The notes under the pieces are model-generated. The model did no database searches. It was not told where the DNA came from and was given only the letters and a program-made list of their open reading frames with translations. Shown here piece by piece: positions 1 to 5,068 of a stretch of DNA of 5,068 nucleotides. Where the stretch lies: assembly GCA_027294185.1 (NCBI GenBank), contig JAPUME010000088.1, positions 1 through 5,068 of the forward strand, written 5' to 3'. Position 1 is the stretch's first letter. Every line of letters begins with the position of its first letter. The position numbers and the translations under genes were made by a program. Source of the DNA: Acidobacteriota bacterium (GTDB lineage: Bacteria > Acidobacteriota > Terriglobia > UBA7540 > JAPUME01).

Positions 1-1
1 C

Positions 2-808
2 ACCCTGGATGAGTTCATGCGCCAGCGCACGATGGGCGCAGCCGGTGAGCGAGTGGTCATCGAAGAATTCGTTCCGGGCGAGGAGGCCTCCTTCATGGTT
101 CTCTCCGACGGAGAGCACATCCTTCCCCTTGCGCCCTCGCAGGACCATAAACAGGTTCTTGACGCGGACCGCGGCCCCAATACCGGGGGAATGGGGGCCT
201 ACAGCGAGGATCAGATTATCACCCCCGAGATGCGTGTCCGCATCATGAATGAGATTGTCGGCCCTACCTTTAAGGGACTTTCGAAAGAGGGCATCACCTT
301 TCGCGGCATCCTTTATTGCGGCCTGATGCTCACCCCGGAGGGGCCGAAGCTGCTGGAGTATAACGTTCGTCTGGGCGATCCGGACGCCCAGCCCATATTG
401 ATGCGGCTTCATACGGACCTGATGGAGCTCTTCAACGGCGTATTGGAACGCCGTCTGGATACGATTGAGCCGCGCTGGAGTCCCGACCCGGCGATCTGTG
501 TGGTGATGACCTCTGCAGGGTATCCTGCCAAGCCGGAGGTGGGTCGGGCGGTGGCCGGTATTGACGACGCGGAAAAGGTCGGTGGGGTCAAAGTTTTTCA
601 CGCCGGTACGCGGCGGAACGAACAGGAATTGGTCTCATCAGGTGGCAGGGTGCTTGGGGTCACTGCGGCGGGGGAGAATCTGCAGACGGCCATCGAACGC
701 GCCTACGAGGCGGTGAACCGGATTCACTTCGAGGGATGTCACTTCCGCCGCGACATCGGGCTCAAAGGGCTCAGGCGGCTGCTTAAGAAAAGTGGTCCGG
801 TCAACTGA
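2..808 (+). CDS. purD: Phosphoribosylamine-glycine ligase (GAR synthetase), C-terminal part, 5' truncated by window edge
   Basis: PurD joins glycine to 5-phosphoribosylamine using ATP, giving GAR in cytosolic de novo purine synthesis. The frame is open from base 2 and gives 268 residues; a full protein is usually about 420-430, so roughly 160 N-terminal residues, including the N-domain, lie outside the window. Visible in fragment numbering are the ATP-grasp segment VVIEEFVPGEEASF (18-31), the signature QDHKQVLDADRGPNTGGMGAY (around 47-67), FRGILYCGLM (100-109) and LEYNVRLGDPDAQP (118-131). Glu119 and Asn121 are the expected metal ligands. The C-terminal domain runs to the TGA at 806-808. The block after the ligands reads RLGDPDAQP where many homologues have RFGDPETQP, a mild divergence. 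The ATG at 17 is internal Met, not a start. purE follows after 53 bp, consistent with one transcription unit. Confidence 0.96.
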   Translation, partial: TLDEFMRQRTMGAAGERVVIEEFVPGEEASFMVLSDGEHILPLAPSQDHKQVLDADRGPNTGGMGAYSEDQIITPEMRVRIMNEIVGPTFKGLSKEGITFRGILYCGLMLTPEGPKLLEYNVRLGDPDAQPILMRLHTDLMELFNGVLERRLDTIEPRWSPDPAICVVMTSAGYPAKPEVGRAVAGIDDAEKVGGVKVFHAGTRRNEQELVSSGGRVLGVTAAGENLQTAIERAYEAVNRIHFEGCHFRRDIGLKGLRRLLKKSGPVN

Positions 809-861
809 AAAGACTTGCCGGGCAGTTGTGACGCACTCGATGAAAGCGCCAAAGGGAAATC

Positions 862-1389
862 ATGGGTAACTCGAAAAACGGTGAATCCAGCCCGCTGGTG
901 GGGATCCTCATGGGGAGCGACTCGGATTTGCCCGTAATGGGGGAAGCCGCAAAGATGCTGAAGAAGTTCGGCGTTCCCTTTGAGTTGGAGATTAGCTCCG
1001 CACATCGCTCCCCCGAGCGCACCCGGCAGTACGCAACCACGGCCATCGAGCGTGGCCTGAAGGCTGTTATCGTCGGCGCAGGAGGGGCGGCGCATCTGGC
1101 CGGAGTGATTGCCGCCGAAACGACTCTGCCGGTCATCGCCGTGCCCCTCAGTGCAACGTCTTTAGGGGGGCTGGATGCGCTTCTCTCCTCGGTTCAGATG
1201 CCCAAGGGGATTCCGGTAGCAACGATGGCCATAGGCGCTGCGGGAGCGGTGAACGCCGCGATTTTCGCCTGTGAAATCATTGCCGGCTCCGACGCCAACC
1301 TTGCCGGGAAACTCCTTGAATACAGGAAAGAGCTCGCCCGCGGGGTGGCAGAAAAGTCCGAAAAGGCCAAGCGAGAATTTGAAGGGTAG
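862..1389 (+). CDS. purE: N5-carboxyaminoimidazole ribonucleotide mutase, class I PurE
   Basis: PurE interconverts N5-CAIR and CAIR in de novo purine synthesis and is usually a cytosolic octamer. The 175-residue product is slightly longer than the common 160-170. It shows the nucleotide-binding GILMGSDSD (14-22), the catalytic SAHRSP loop with His48 (equivalent to E. coli His45), GAGGAAHL (72-79), and SVQMPKGIPVATMAIG (110-125). These match the class I type, which uses N5-CAIR made by PurK. No purK lies next to it here, so PurK would have to be encoded elsewhere. The start at 862 has a Shine-Dalgarno-like AAAGGG at 851-856, five bases upstream. The gene lies 53 bp after purD and 92 bp before pyrK. 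The C-terminal tail after about residue 150 is Lys/Glu-rich and probably helical. Confidence 0.97.
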   Translation: MGNSKNGESSPLVGILMGSDSDLPVMGEAAKMLKKFGVPFELEISSAHRSPERTRQYATTAIERGLKAVIVGAGGAAHLAGVIAAETTLPVIAVPLSATSLGGLDALLSSVQMPKGIPVATMAIGAAGAVNAAIFACEIIAGSDANLAGKLLEYRKELARGVAEKSEKAKREFEG

Positions 1390-1437
1390 ACGCCGTCATC
1401 CACTGCCGACTTCCTCTTTTGTTCCTCTTGTGATCCC

Positions 1438-1468
1438 ATACCATCGACGGCGGCACGCCCGATGGTGT
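1438..1468 (+). promoter_or_regulatory. Hairpin in the purE-pyrK gap, just upstream of pyrK start
   Basis: Bases 1438-1446 (ATACCATCG) pair with 1460-1468 (CGATGGTGT) over nine positions including one G-U wobble. Inside, GGC at 1449-1451 can pair with GCC at 1457-1459, leaving a five-base loop. No T-run follows, so it does not look like an intrinsic terminator. It ends 13 bases before the pyrK ATG, where no Shine-Dalgarno is visible. It may be an RNA structure affecting pyrK translation or a protein-binding site, but could be chance. Function is inferred only from position and pairing. Confidence 0.4.
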
Positions 1469-1481
1469 ACCATAACCCCAG

Positions 1482-2327
1482 ATGTTCAATAAAATGGCCG
1501 AGGTACGGGAGAACATTCCGCTCAGCGGCGGCCATTACCTGCTTTCCCTTTACTCACCAGCCCAGGCCCGAGTCACACGGCCCGGCCAATTCGCCATGCT
1601 CCGCCTGCCCAACCGCTCGGACATCCTCCTGCGGCGGCCCATGAGCATCTACGATGTCAAGCCCGCCTCTCGCAAGTCGAAATCTCCGGCGCTGATTCAG
1701 GTTCTCTACAAAGTGGTGGGTCGCGGCACGGGGGCCATGGCGGAGCTCAAGGGGGGCGATGCGCTGGAAGTCCTGGCGCCGCTCGGGCACGGATACTTCC
1801 GGGAAGACTATCAGAGGAAGCTCCCTCAGGTGGATGAGGTAGTGCATGTAGCGGGGGGCATCGGCATTGCGGCGCTGCTGCTCGCGGCACGCGAGCTTCA
1901 CAAACGAGGAATCCGACAACGCCTGTTTTTCGGCGGCAGGAGCCGGGCCGACCTGGTCTGCTACAAGGACTTCGGAGGGTTGGTTCAAAAAACGATTCTG
2001 GCGACCGAAGACGGGTCCCGGGGACACAAGGGTTTTGTCACCGTCCCTCTGGAGAATCACCTGGCAGGGAGCGAGCGAGGAAAGATTCTCCTGATGGTGT
2101 GCGGGCCCTGGCCGATGCTTGAAGCTTGCGTGGGGCTGGCGCGTAACTACGGGCACCCTTGCCTGGTCTCCATGGAAAACCGTATGGGATGCGGTGTGGG
2201 CGTTTGCCTGGGCTGTTCAATCGGGGTCAAGGGCGAAGGGCATGGCGCCTATGAAAGAGTCTGCACGGAAGGGCCGGTTTTCTGGGCCGACCACGTCCGT
2301 TGGGCGGGCGGCACTCCCGAGATTTGA
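1482..2327 (+). CDS. pyrK: Dihydroorotate dehydrogenase electron-transfer subunit (FAD/[2Fe-2S])
   Basis: PyrK passes electrons from PyrD through a [2Fe-2S] cluster and FAD to NAD+, completing the class 1B dihydroorotate dehydrogenase. The 281-residue product belongs to the ferredoxin-reductase-like family. It shows the FAD-binding RRPMSI (51-56), GRGTGAM (80-86) and LAPLGHGY (98-105), the nucleotide-binding AGGIGIA (124-130), and [10 protein letters not shown] (149-158). MVCGPWPML (205-213) precedes the iron-sulfur motif with Cys237, Cys242, Cys245 and Cys261, spaced C-x4-C-x2-C-x15-C as in known PyrK proteins. An in-frame TAA at 1473 bounds the start. ATG 1482 is taken, but ATG 1494 (Met5) is an equally possible start because neither has a clear Shine-Dalgarno. 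The stop lies 16 bp before pyrD, its partner subunit. Confidence 0.95.
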   Translation: MFNKMAEVRENIPLSGGHYLLSLYSPAQARVTRPGQFAMLRLPNRSDILLRRPMSIYDVKPASRKSKSPALIQVLYKVVGRGTGAMAELKGGDALEVLAPLGHGYFREDYQRKLPQVDEVVHVAGGIGIAALLLAARELHKRGIRQRLFFGGRSRADLVCYKDFGGLVQKTILATEDGSRGHKGFVTVPLENHLAGSERGKILLMVCGPWPMLEACVGLARNYGHPCLVSMENRMGCGVGVCLGCSIGVKGEGHGAYERVCTEGPVFWADHVRWAGGTPEI

Positions 2328-2334
2328 ATTTCCT

Positions 2335-2341
2335 GAAGGGG
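2335..2341 (+). promoter_or_regulatory. Ribosome binding site deciding the pyrD start
   Basis: GAAGGGG lies immediately before the ATG at 2344 and after the pyrK stop at 2325-2327. The pyrD frame stays open upstream through pyrK to an ATG at 2119, but that upstream part overlaps conserved pyrK sequence, including the cysteine cluster, in another frame. The later ATG at 2437 has its nearest purine-rich run about 18 bases away. The site at 2335-2341 therefore favours 2344, although its spacing is on the short side. Confidence 0.6.
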
Positions 2342-2343
2342 AT

Positions 2344-3363
2344 ATGAAAAAATCCTCCAGCGCCAAAAGTAAGAAGAAAAGAGGGGCTCCCCGCCCCGTG
2401 GGTCGAAAAGCGAAAGGGGAAAAGTTTACCCCCGACATGACGGTCGAAATTGCCGGGATTCGCTTCAAGAATCCGGTGCTTACGGCCAGCGGCACGTTTG
2501 GGTATGGGCAGGAGTTCGCTCAACTCATGGACCTGAACCGTTTGGGCGGCATCGTCGTCAAGGGGATATCACTTCAGCCCATGGAGGGGAATCCCCCGCC
2601 GCGGATTTACGAGACCGAATCGGGGATGCTCAATGCCATCGGCCTGCAGAATGTGGGTGCGAAAAGGTTCCTGGACGACAAGCTTCCCTTTCTGCGGGAT
2701 CTGGACACACAGGTCATCGTCAACGTCTTCGGCTATTCCACTGAAGACTACGTGCGCACCATTGAAATTCTGAACCAGGGGGAGGGGATCGCTGCCTACG
2801 AGTTGAATATATCCTGCCCGAATACCCGCAGCGGGGGCATGTTTTACGGCAGCGACCCGAAACTGACGCATGAAGTTACGATGGCCTCGAAGAAGGTGGC
2901 CCGGGTTCCGCTCATCGTGAAGTTGTCGCCGAATGTTACCGACATCACCGTTTTTGCCCGTGCTGCCGAGAATGGGGGAGCGGATGCCCTCTCCCTGGTT
3001 AACACTTTTGTGGGAATGTCGATCGACATCGAAACAGGGAAGCCGCGCCTGTCGCACGGTACCGGCGGCCTTTCGGGCCCTGCCATCAAGCCACTGGCGC
3101 TCAGGCTGGTTTATCAGGCGGTTCACGCGGTTCGCATCCCGGTGATGGGCATTGGAGGAATCAGCAGCGCGGAGGATGCCCTGGAGTTCTTGATTGCGGG
3201 TGCAAAGGCGATTCAAATCGGAACGGCGAATTTCTACGACCCTCGTGCATCGGAAAAAGTAATCCGGGACCTTGAGGCGTACTGCAAACGGAAGCGCGTT
3301 GATCTGAACCGGCTGAGAGGAACGCATCTCGGATTTGAGGCCGCCGGATTGAAGAGGGAGTAG
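2344..3363 (+). CDS. pyrD: Dihydroorotate dehydrogenase, class 1B catalytic subunit, with basic N-terminal extension
   Basis: PyrD oxidises dihydroorotate to orotate with FMN in pyrimidine synthesis and hands electrons to PyrK. The 339-residue product carries a TIM-barrel. It shows TASGTFGYG (47-55), VVKGIS (71-76), the substrate-binding NAIGLQN (97-103), and ELNISCPN with the active-site base Cys158 (153-160). [10 protein letters not shown] follows, and [15 protein letters not shown] leads into the phosphate-binding IQIGTANF. Cys rather than Ser as the base, together with adjacent pyrK, makes it class 1B. The family is usually about 300-310 residues; the excess is a Lys/Arg-rich tail (residues 1-27) before the barrel begins around residue 32. 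The start at 2344 is chosen from GAAGGGG upstream and the MKK opening. If translation began at 2437 the tail would vanish. The 16-bp gap to pyrK indicates co-transcription. Confidence 0.96.
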   Translation: MKKSSSAKSKKKRGAPRPVGRKAKGEKFTPDMTVEIAGIRFKNPVLTASGTFGYGQEFAQLMDLNRLGGIVVKGISLQPMEGNPPPRIYETESGMLNAIGLQNVGAKRFLDDKLPFLRDLDTQVIVNVFGYSTEDYVRTIEILNQGEGIAAYELNISCPNTRSGGMFYGSDPKLTHEVTMASKKVARVPLIVKLSPNVTDITVFARAAENGGADALSLVNTFVGMSIDIETGKPRLSHGTGGLSGPAIKPLALRLVYQAVHAVRIPVMGIGGISSAEDALEFLIAGAKAIQIGTANFYDPRASEKVIRDLEAYCKRKRVDLNRLRGTHLGFEAAGLKRE

Positions 3364-3369
3364 GAAAAC

Positions 3370-3390
3370 TTGTGGAAAAGTTGTGGAAAG
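3370..3390 (+). repeat. Tandem 11-bp-phased repeat resembling DnaA boxes
   Basis: TTGTGGAAA occurs at 3370-3378 and again at 3381-3389, an 11-bp period that would place both copies on the same face of the helix. TGTGGAAAA at 3371-3379 is the reverse complement of TTTTCCACA, which fits the relaxed DnaA-box consensus TTWTNCACA. The second copy (TGTGGAAAG) differs at one position. The pair begins seven bases after the pyrD stop. It may bind DnaA or another regulator of the downstream promoter. A replication origin is not suggested, as no AT-rich unwinding region or box cluster is seen. Confidence 0.4.
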
Positions 3391-3391
3391 A

Positions 3392-3411
3392 AAGTGAAAC
3401 CGGTTACACTT
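3392..3411. promoter_or_regulatory. 20-bp near-perfect palindrome, LacI/GalR-type operator candidate
   Basis: AAGTGAAACCGGTTACACTT is symmetric at 18 of 20 positions; only the A/A pair at 3397 and 3406 breaks it. The core GTG-A-AACCGGTT-A-CAC closely matches the GalR operator pattern GTGTAANCGNTTACAC (one mismatch outside the N positions), with the central CG typical of LacI-family sites. It sits 64-83 bp upstream of the -35 box at 3475. As RNA it would give only a weak hairpin with a CCGG loop and no U-tract, so an operator is preferred over a terminator. No repressor gene lies in the window. Confidence 0.5.
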
Positions 3412-3474
3412 GCCAAAGCAGCGGCAACTGTATGTAATTCCAGCAGTTGACATTATGTCTTGGTATTTGCGTTC

Positions 3475-3504
3475 TTGACACGATAAGAAGCGTTTTGCTA
3501 GAGT
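3475..3504 (+). promoter_or_regulatory. Sigma-70-type extended -10 promoter for the lipoprotein-permease operon
   Basis: A perfect TTGACA at 3475-3480 is followed after 18 bp by TAGAGT (3499-3504, four of six matches to TATAAT). TG at 3496-3497 gives the TGN extended -10 motif. Transcription would start near 3511, leaving about 14 bases before the ATG at 3525, too short for a normal Shine-Dalgarno leader. This divides the nucleotide cluster upstream from the envelope operon downstream. Confidence 0.6.
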
Positions 3505-3507
3505 GAG

Positions 3508-3521
3508 TTGTTTATAAACAA
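3508..3521. promoter_or_regulatory. Perfect 14-bp palindrome at the predicted transcription start
   Basis: TTGTTTATAAACAA is a perfect palindrome lying between the -10 box and the start codon, three bases before ATG 3525, and it would cover the expected +1. A dimeric repressor bound there would block initiation, so it is an operator candidate. In RNA it could form a five-pair stem with a UAUA loop in the very short leader. The TATAAA within it (3513-3518) could be read as another -10 box, but no -35 at suitable spacing is visible. Confidence 0.45.
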
Positions 3522-3524
3522 ATT

Positions 3525-4430
3525 ATGAAAAATGGAAGGGGGTTGGATCGGATTGGGAAGAGGGTTGGCGTGGTCATTGGCGCCGTGCTGATGAGTGCGT
3601 GTGCCATTCAACAAACCACGCGAGTATCTCCCTCGAACCTGCCTTTGCCGGCCCAGGAAGCCTCTCTGGATGAATTGCTGTCGCGCCTGAGGGATCGAAG
3701 CAATGCTTTTCAAACCCTTCTGGCTACAGCAGAGTTGATCCCGACGGCGGGATCGATCTATTCAGGCGTCATACGCGAATACCATGACGTCAAGGCGTTC
3801 ATCCTGCTCGACAGGCCGTCACGATTTCGGATGGTGGGACAAGCACCGATTATCCGCAACAATATTTTTGACATGGTGTCCGATGGGGATGATTTCCGGC
3901 TTTCCATCCCTCCCAAGCGGAAGTTTATTGTGGGCAAGAACTCCTTGATGCGGGATTCGGAAAACGCCCTCGAAAATCTGCGGCCCCGGCATGTGCTGGA
4001 CGCGCTGGTCTTCGAGCCCTTTGACGACGCCGATGAGAAATTTTTCCTCCAGGAAGGCCGGGAAGGAAACCGCCGGTATTATGTTGTCCATGCGGTTTCT
4101 GAGGACGGCTCCCGTCGAATCAATCTGAAACGAAAGGTCTGGTTTGACCGGGCCGATTTGGAGGTATTTCGCATTCAGTGGTTCGGGCCTGAGGGGAAGT
4201 TCGTACAAGAAGTCGATTACAGGGATTACCAGGATTTTGACGGAATTCGTTACCCCACGATGATTCAGTTGACCCGGCCCGGGGAGGACTACCGGTTGGG
4301 CATCCGGATTTCCAAAGCCACGTTTAATCAACCCATCGAAGCGGAGAAGTTCGTCCTGGATCAGCCGAAGGGGGCTGAGCGGGTCGAGCTGAGCGATGCG
4401 GGCGCCTCGGGAGGTGCAGGTGATCAATAA
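3525..4430 (+). CDS. Putative outer-membrane lipoprotein with LolA-like fold
   Basis: The 301-residue product opens with a lipoprotein signal: basic n-region, hydrophobic VGVVIGAVL, and lipobox MSAC with the lipidated Cys at 26. Ala at +2 is compatible with outer-membrane sorting. A low-complexity linker (about 29-45) leads to an amphipathic helix (about 48-70), then a strand-rich body with motifs such as DRPSRFRMVGQAPIIRNNIFDMVSDGDDFRLSIPPKRKFIVG (about 96-137) and later QEVDYRDYQDFDGIRYPTMIQL. This pattern of short strands, RFRM, DMVSDG and YP fits LolA/LolB-like half-barrel proteins that hold hydrophobic cargo, though it is not LolA itself. It has its own promoter, no obvious Shine-Dalgarno, and an in-frame stop at 3504 that fixes the start region. 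The permease gene overlaps its last 11 bases. The family call is by pattern and moderately sure; cargo is unknown. Confidence 0.75.
   Translation: MKNGRGLDRIGKRVGVVIGAVLMSACAIQQTTRVSPSNLPLPAQEASLDELLSRLRDRSNAFQTLLATAELIPTAGSIYSGVIREYHDVKAFILLDRPSRFRMVGQAPIIRNNIFDMVSDGDDFRLSIPPKRKFIVGKNSLMRDSENALENLRPRHVLDALVFEPFDDADEKFFLQEGREGNRRYYVVHAVSEDGSRRINLKRKVWFDRADLEVFRIQWFGPEGKFVQEVDYRDYQDFDGIRYPTMIQLTRPGEDYRLGIRISKATFNQPIEAEKFVLDQPKGAERVELSDAGASGGAGDQ
4409..4414 (+). promoter_or_regulatory. Shine-Dalgarno deciding the permease GTG start
   Basis: GGGAGG at 4409-4414, inside the end of the lipoprotein gene, is the clearest ribosome binding site in the window. It lies five bases before GTG 4420 but 17 bases before ATG 4432, favouring the GTG and an 11-bp overlap with the upstream stop at 4428-4430. 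Confidence 0.7.
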
Positions 4431-5068
4431 AATGGTCCTCTCGAACCTTATGCACCGGCCGGTGCGAACCTTCGTGAGTATCCTTGCGGTGGCCATCGAA
4501 GTGTCCATGGTGCTGCTGGTCGTGGGGTTGACTACGGGCACGTTGCAGGAGACGGCCAAACGGGTGGAAGGCGTCGGGGCTGAAATCATGGTCCAGCCTC
4601 CGGGGGCATCTTTTCTGATGGCGCTCACGGCGGCACCCATGCCGGTCAAGATCGGTGAAAGACTGGCCGAGCTGCCCCGGGTTTACGCGGTGGCTCCCGT
4701 GCTTATCAGCTTTAATGCCAGCGGCACCGGTGGGTTGAATCTGATCTATGGAATCGACATGGAAAGCTTCAATCGGGTCAGCCGCGGCTTTGTCTACCAT
4801 GCGGGAGGCCCCTTTGAGCAGGAATTCGATGTGATCGTGGACGACTGGTATGCTAAAGCGCACAAGGTGGAGGTCGGCCAGACGATCAATCTGTTGAGCC
4901 ATGATTTCCGAGTGGTCGGCATCGTCGAGCACGGCAAAGGGTCACGCGTTTTTATTCCCCTCGCAACTGCACAGGACCTTTTCGGGTCCAAGGACCGGGC
5001 ATCGATCTTCTACGTCCGCTGCACCGACCCTTCCTTCACGCAGTTGGTCAAGGATGAAATTCGCGAAT
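4420..5068 (+). CDS. ABC transporter permease, MacB/FtsX type, N-terminal part, 3' truncated by window edge
   Basis: The open frame runs off the right edge after 216 residues. It begins MINKMVLSNLMHRPVRT, a short cytoplasmic amphipathic stretch, followed by a transmembrane helix of about residues 18-40 (FVSILAVAIEVSMVLLVVGL). A long extracytoplasmic domain follows with AEIMVQPPGASF, YGIDMESF, VGQTINLLSHDFRVVGIVEHG and RVFIPLATAQDLFG, the pattern of the MacB periplasmic core domain. The missing C-terminal part should hold three further helices and the FtsX domain. Such permeases work with a LolD/MacB-like ATPase, not present here and probably encoded just downstream. Glu27 lies in the middle of the first helix, unusual for a membrane segment. 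Overlap with the lipoprotein gene suggests translational coupling and a shared role in envelope transport. ATG 4432 is the alternative start. Confidence 0.88.
   Translation, partial: MINKMVLSNLMHRPVRTFVSILAVAIEVSMVLLVVGLTTGTLQETAKRVEGVGAEIMVQPPGASFLMALTAAPMPVKIGERLAELPRVYAVAPVLISFNASGTGGLNLIYGIDMESFNRVSRGFVYHAGGPFEQEFDVIVDDWYAKAHKVEVGQTINLLSHDFRVVGIVEHGKGSRVFIPLATAQDLFGSKDRASIFYVRCTDPSFTQLVKDEIRE

Noticed and set aside
1390..1481. A promoter in the purE-pyrK gap
   Set aside because: Only weak TACCAT-like hexamers were found, with no convincing -35 at suitable spacing.
2119..2343. Upstream extension of the pyrD frame to ATG 2119
   Set aside because: This stretch encodes the conserved iron-sulfur end of PyrK in another frame and reads as nonsense in the pyrD frame; the ribosome binding site at 2335 supports the later start.
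3392..3411. The palindrome as an intrinsic terminator for pyrD
   Set aside because: The symmetric centre leaves little loop, the stem has a central mismatch and no T-run follows.
3447..3452. A second perfect TTGACA as an upstream -35 box
   Set aside because: No acceptable -10 hexamer lies 15-19 bp downstream; the position at 17 bp reads CGTTCT.
2569..3453. A 294-codon open frame on the minus strand antisense to pyrD
   Set aside because: It lies opposite a strongly conserved PyrD, its translation has no recognisable motifs, and it is rich in Arg/His/Pro as expected of a shadow frame in GC-rich DNA.
3543..3570. Alternative TTG or GTG starts for the lipoprotein
   Set aside because: The purine run before TTG 3543 abuts it with no spacing, and GTG 3570 would leave only about ten residues before the lipidated Cys, with no basic n-region.
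3819..4932. Long minus-strand open frames opposite the lipoprotein and permease genes
   Set aside because: The + strand frames carry a lipobox, transmembrane helix and MacB-type motifs; the antisense translations look like reverse-frame composition.

Overview
The window reads as a piece of a moderately GC-rich chromosome from a diderm (Gram-negative type) bacterium. All recognisable genes lie on the + strand. The diderm call rests on a lipoprotein with a LolA-like body next to a MacB/FtsX-type permease. The style of that lipoprotein and permease resembles pairs I associate with Acidobacteriota, but this is recall rather than a database result, so the phylum is a tentative inference.

Region 1 (2-3363) is a nucleotide-biosynthesis cluster. 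It starts with the C-terminal two thirds of purD (GAR synthetase), cut by the window edge. Complete purE (class I N5-CAIR mutase), pyrK (FAD/[2Fe-2S] electron-transfer subunit of dihydroorotate dehydrogenase) and pyrD (class 1B catalytic subunit) follow. PurD and PurE act in de novo IMP synthesis. PyrD and PyrK form the NAD-linked enzyme that oxidises dihydroorotate to orotate in UMP synthesis. A 92-bp gap between purE and pyrK holds a hairpin just before the pyrK start. pyrK and pyrD are 16 bp apart and clearly form an operon. PyrD carries a Lys/Arg-rich N-terminal extension of about 30 residues that is not part of its catalytic barrel.

Region 2 (3364-3524) is a 161-bp intergenic segment dense in regulatory-looking structure. 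It holds a helically phased tandem repeat resembling DnaA boxes, a 20-bp near-perfect palindrome of the LacI/GalR operator type, a strong-looking extended -10 promoter (TTGACA-N18-TAGAGT with TG upstream), and a perfect 14-bp palindrome between that promoter and the next start codon.

Region 3 (3525-5068) starts an envelope operon. It encodes a LolA-like outer-membrane lipoprotein, then the N-terminal part of a MacB/FtsX-family ABC permease cut by the right edge. The permease most likely starts at a GTG inside the end of the lipoprotein gene (11-bp overlap, own Shine-Dalgarno), implying translational coupling. The pair suggests an ABC system moving a lipid, lipoprotein or amphiphile between the inner and outer membranes; its substrate cannot be read from the sequence.

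No tRNA, rRNA, CRISPR array, insertion sequence or clear intrinsic terminator was seen. The least explained parts are the 3364-3524 control region and the lipoprotein-permease pair it appears to drive.
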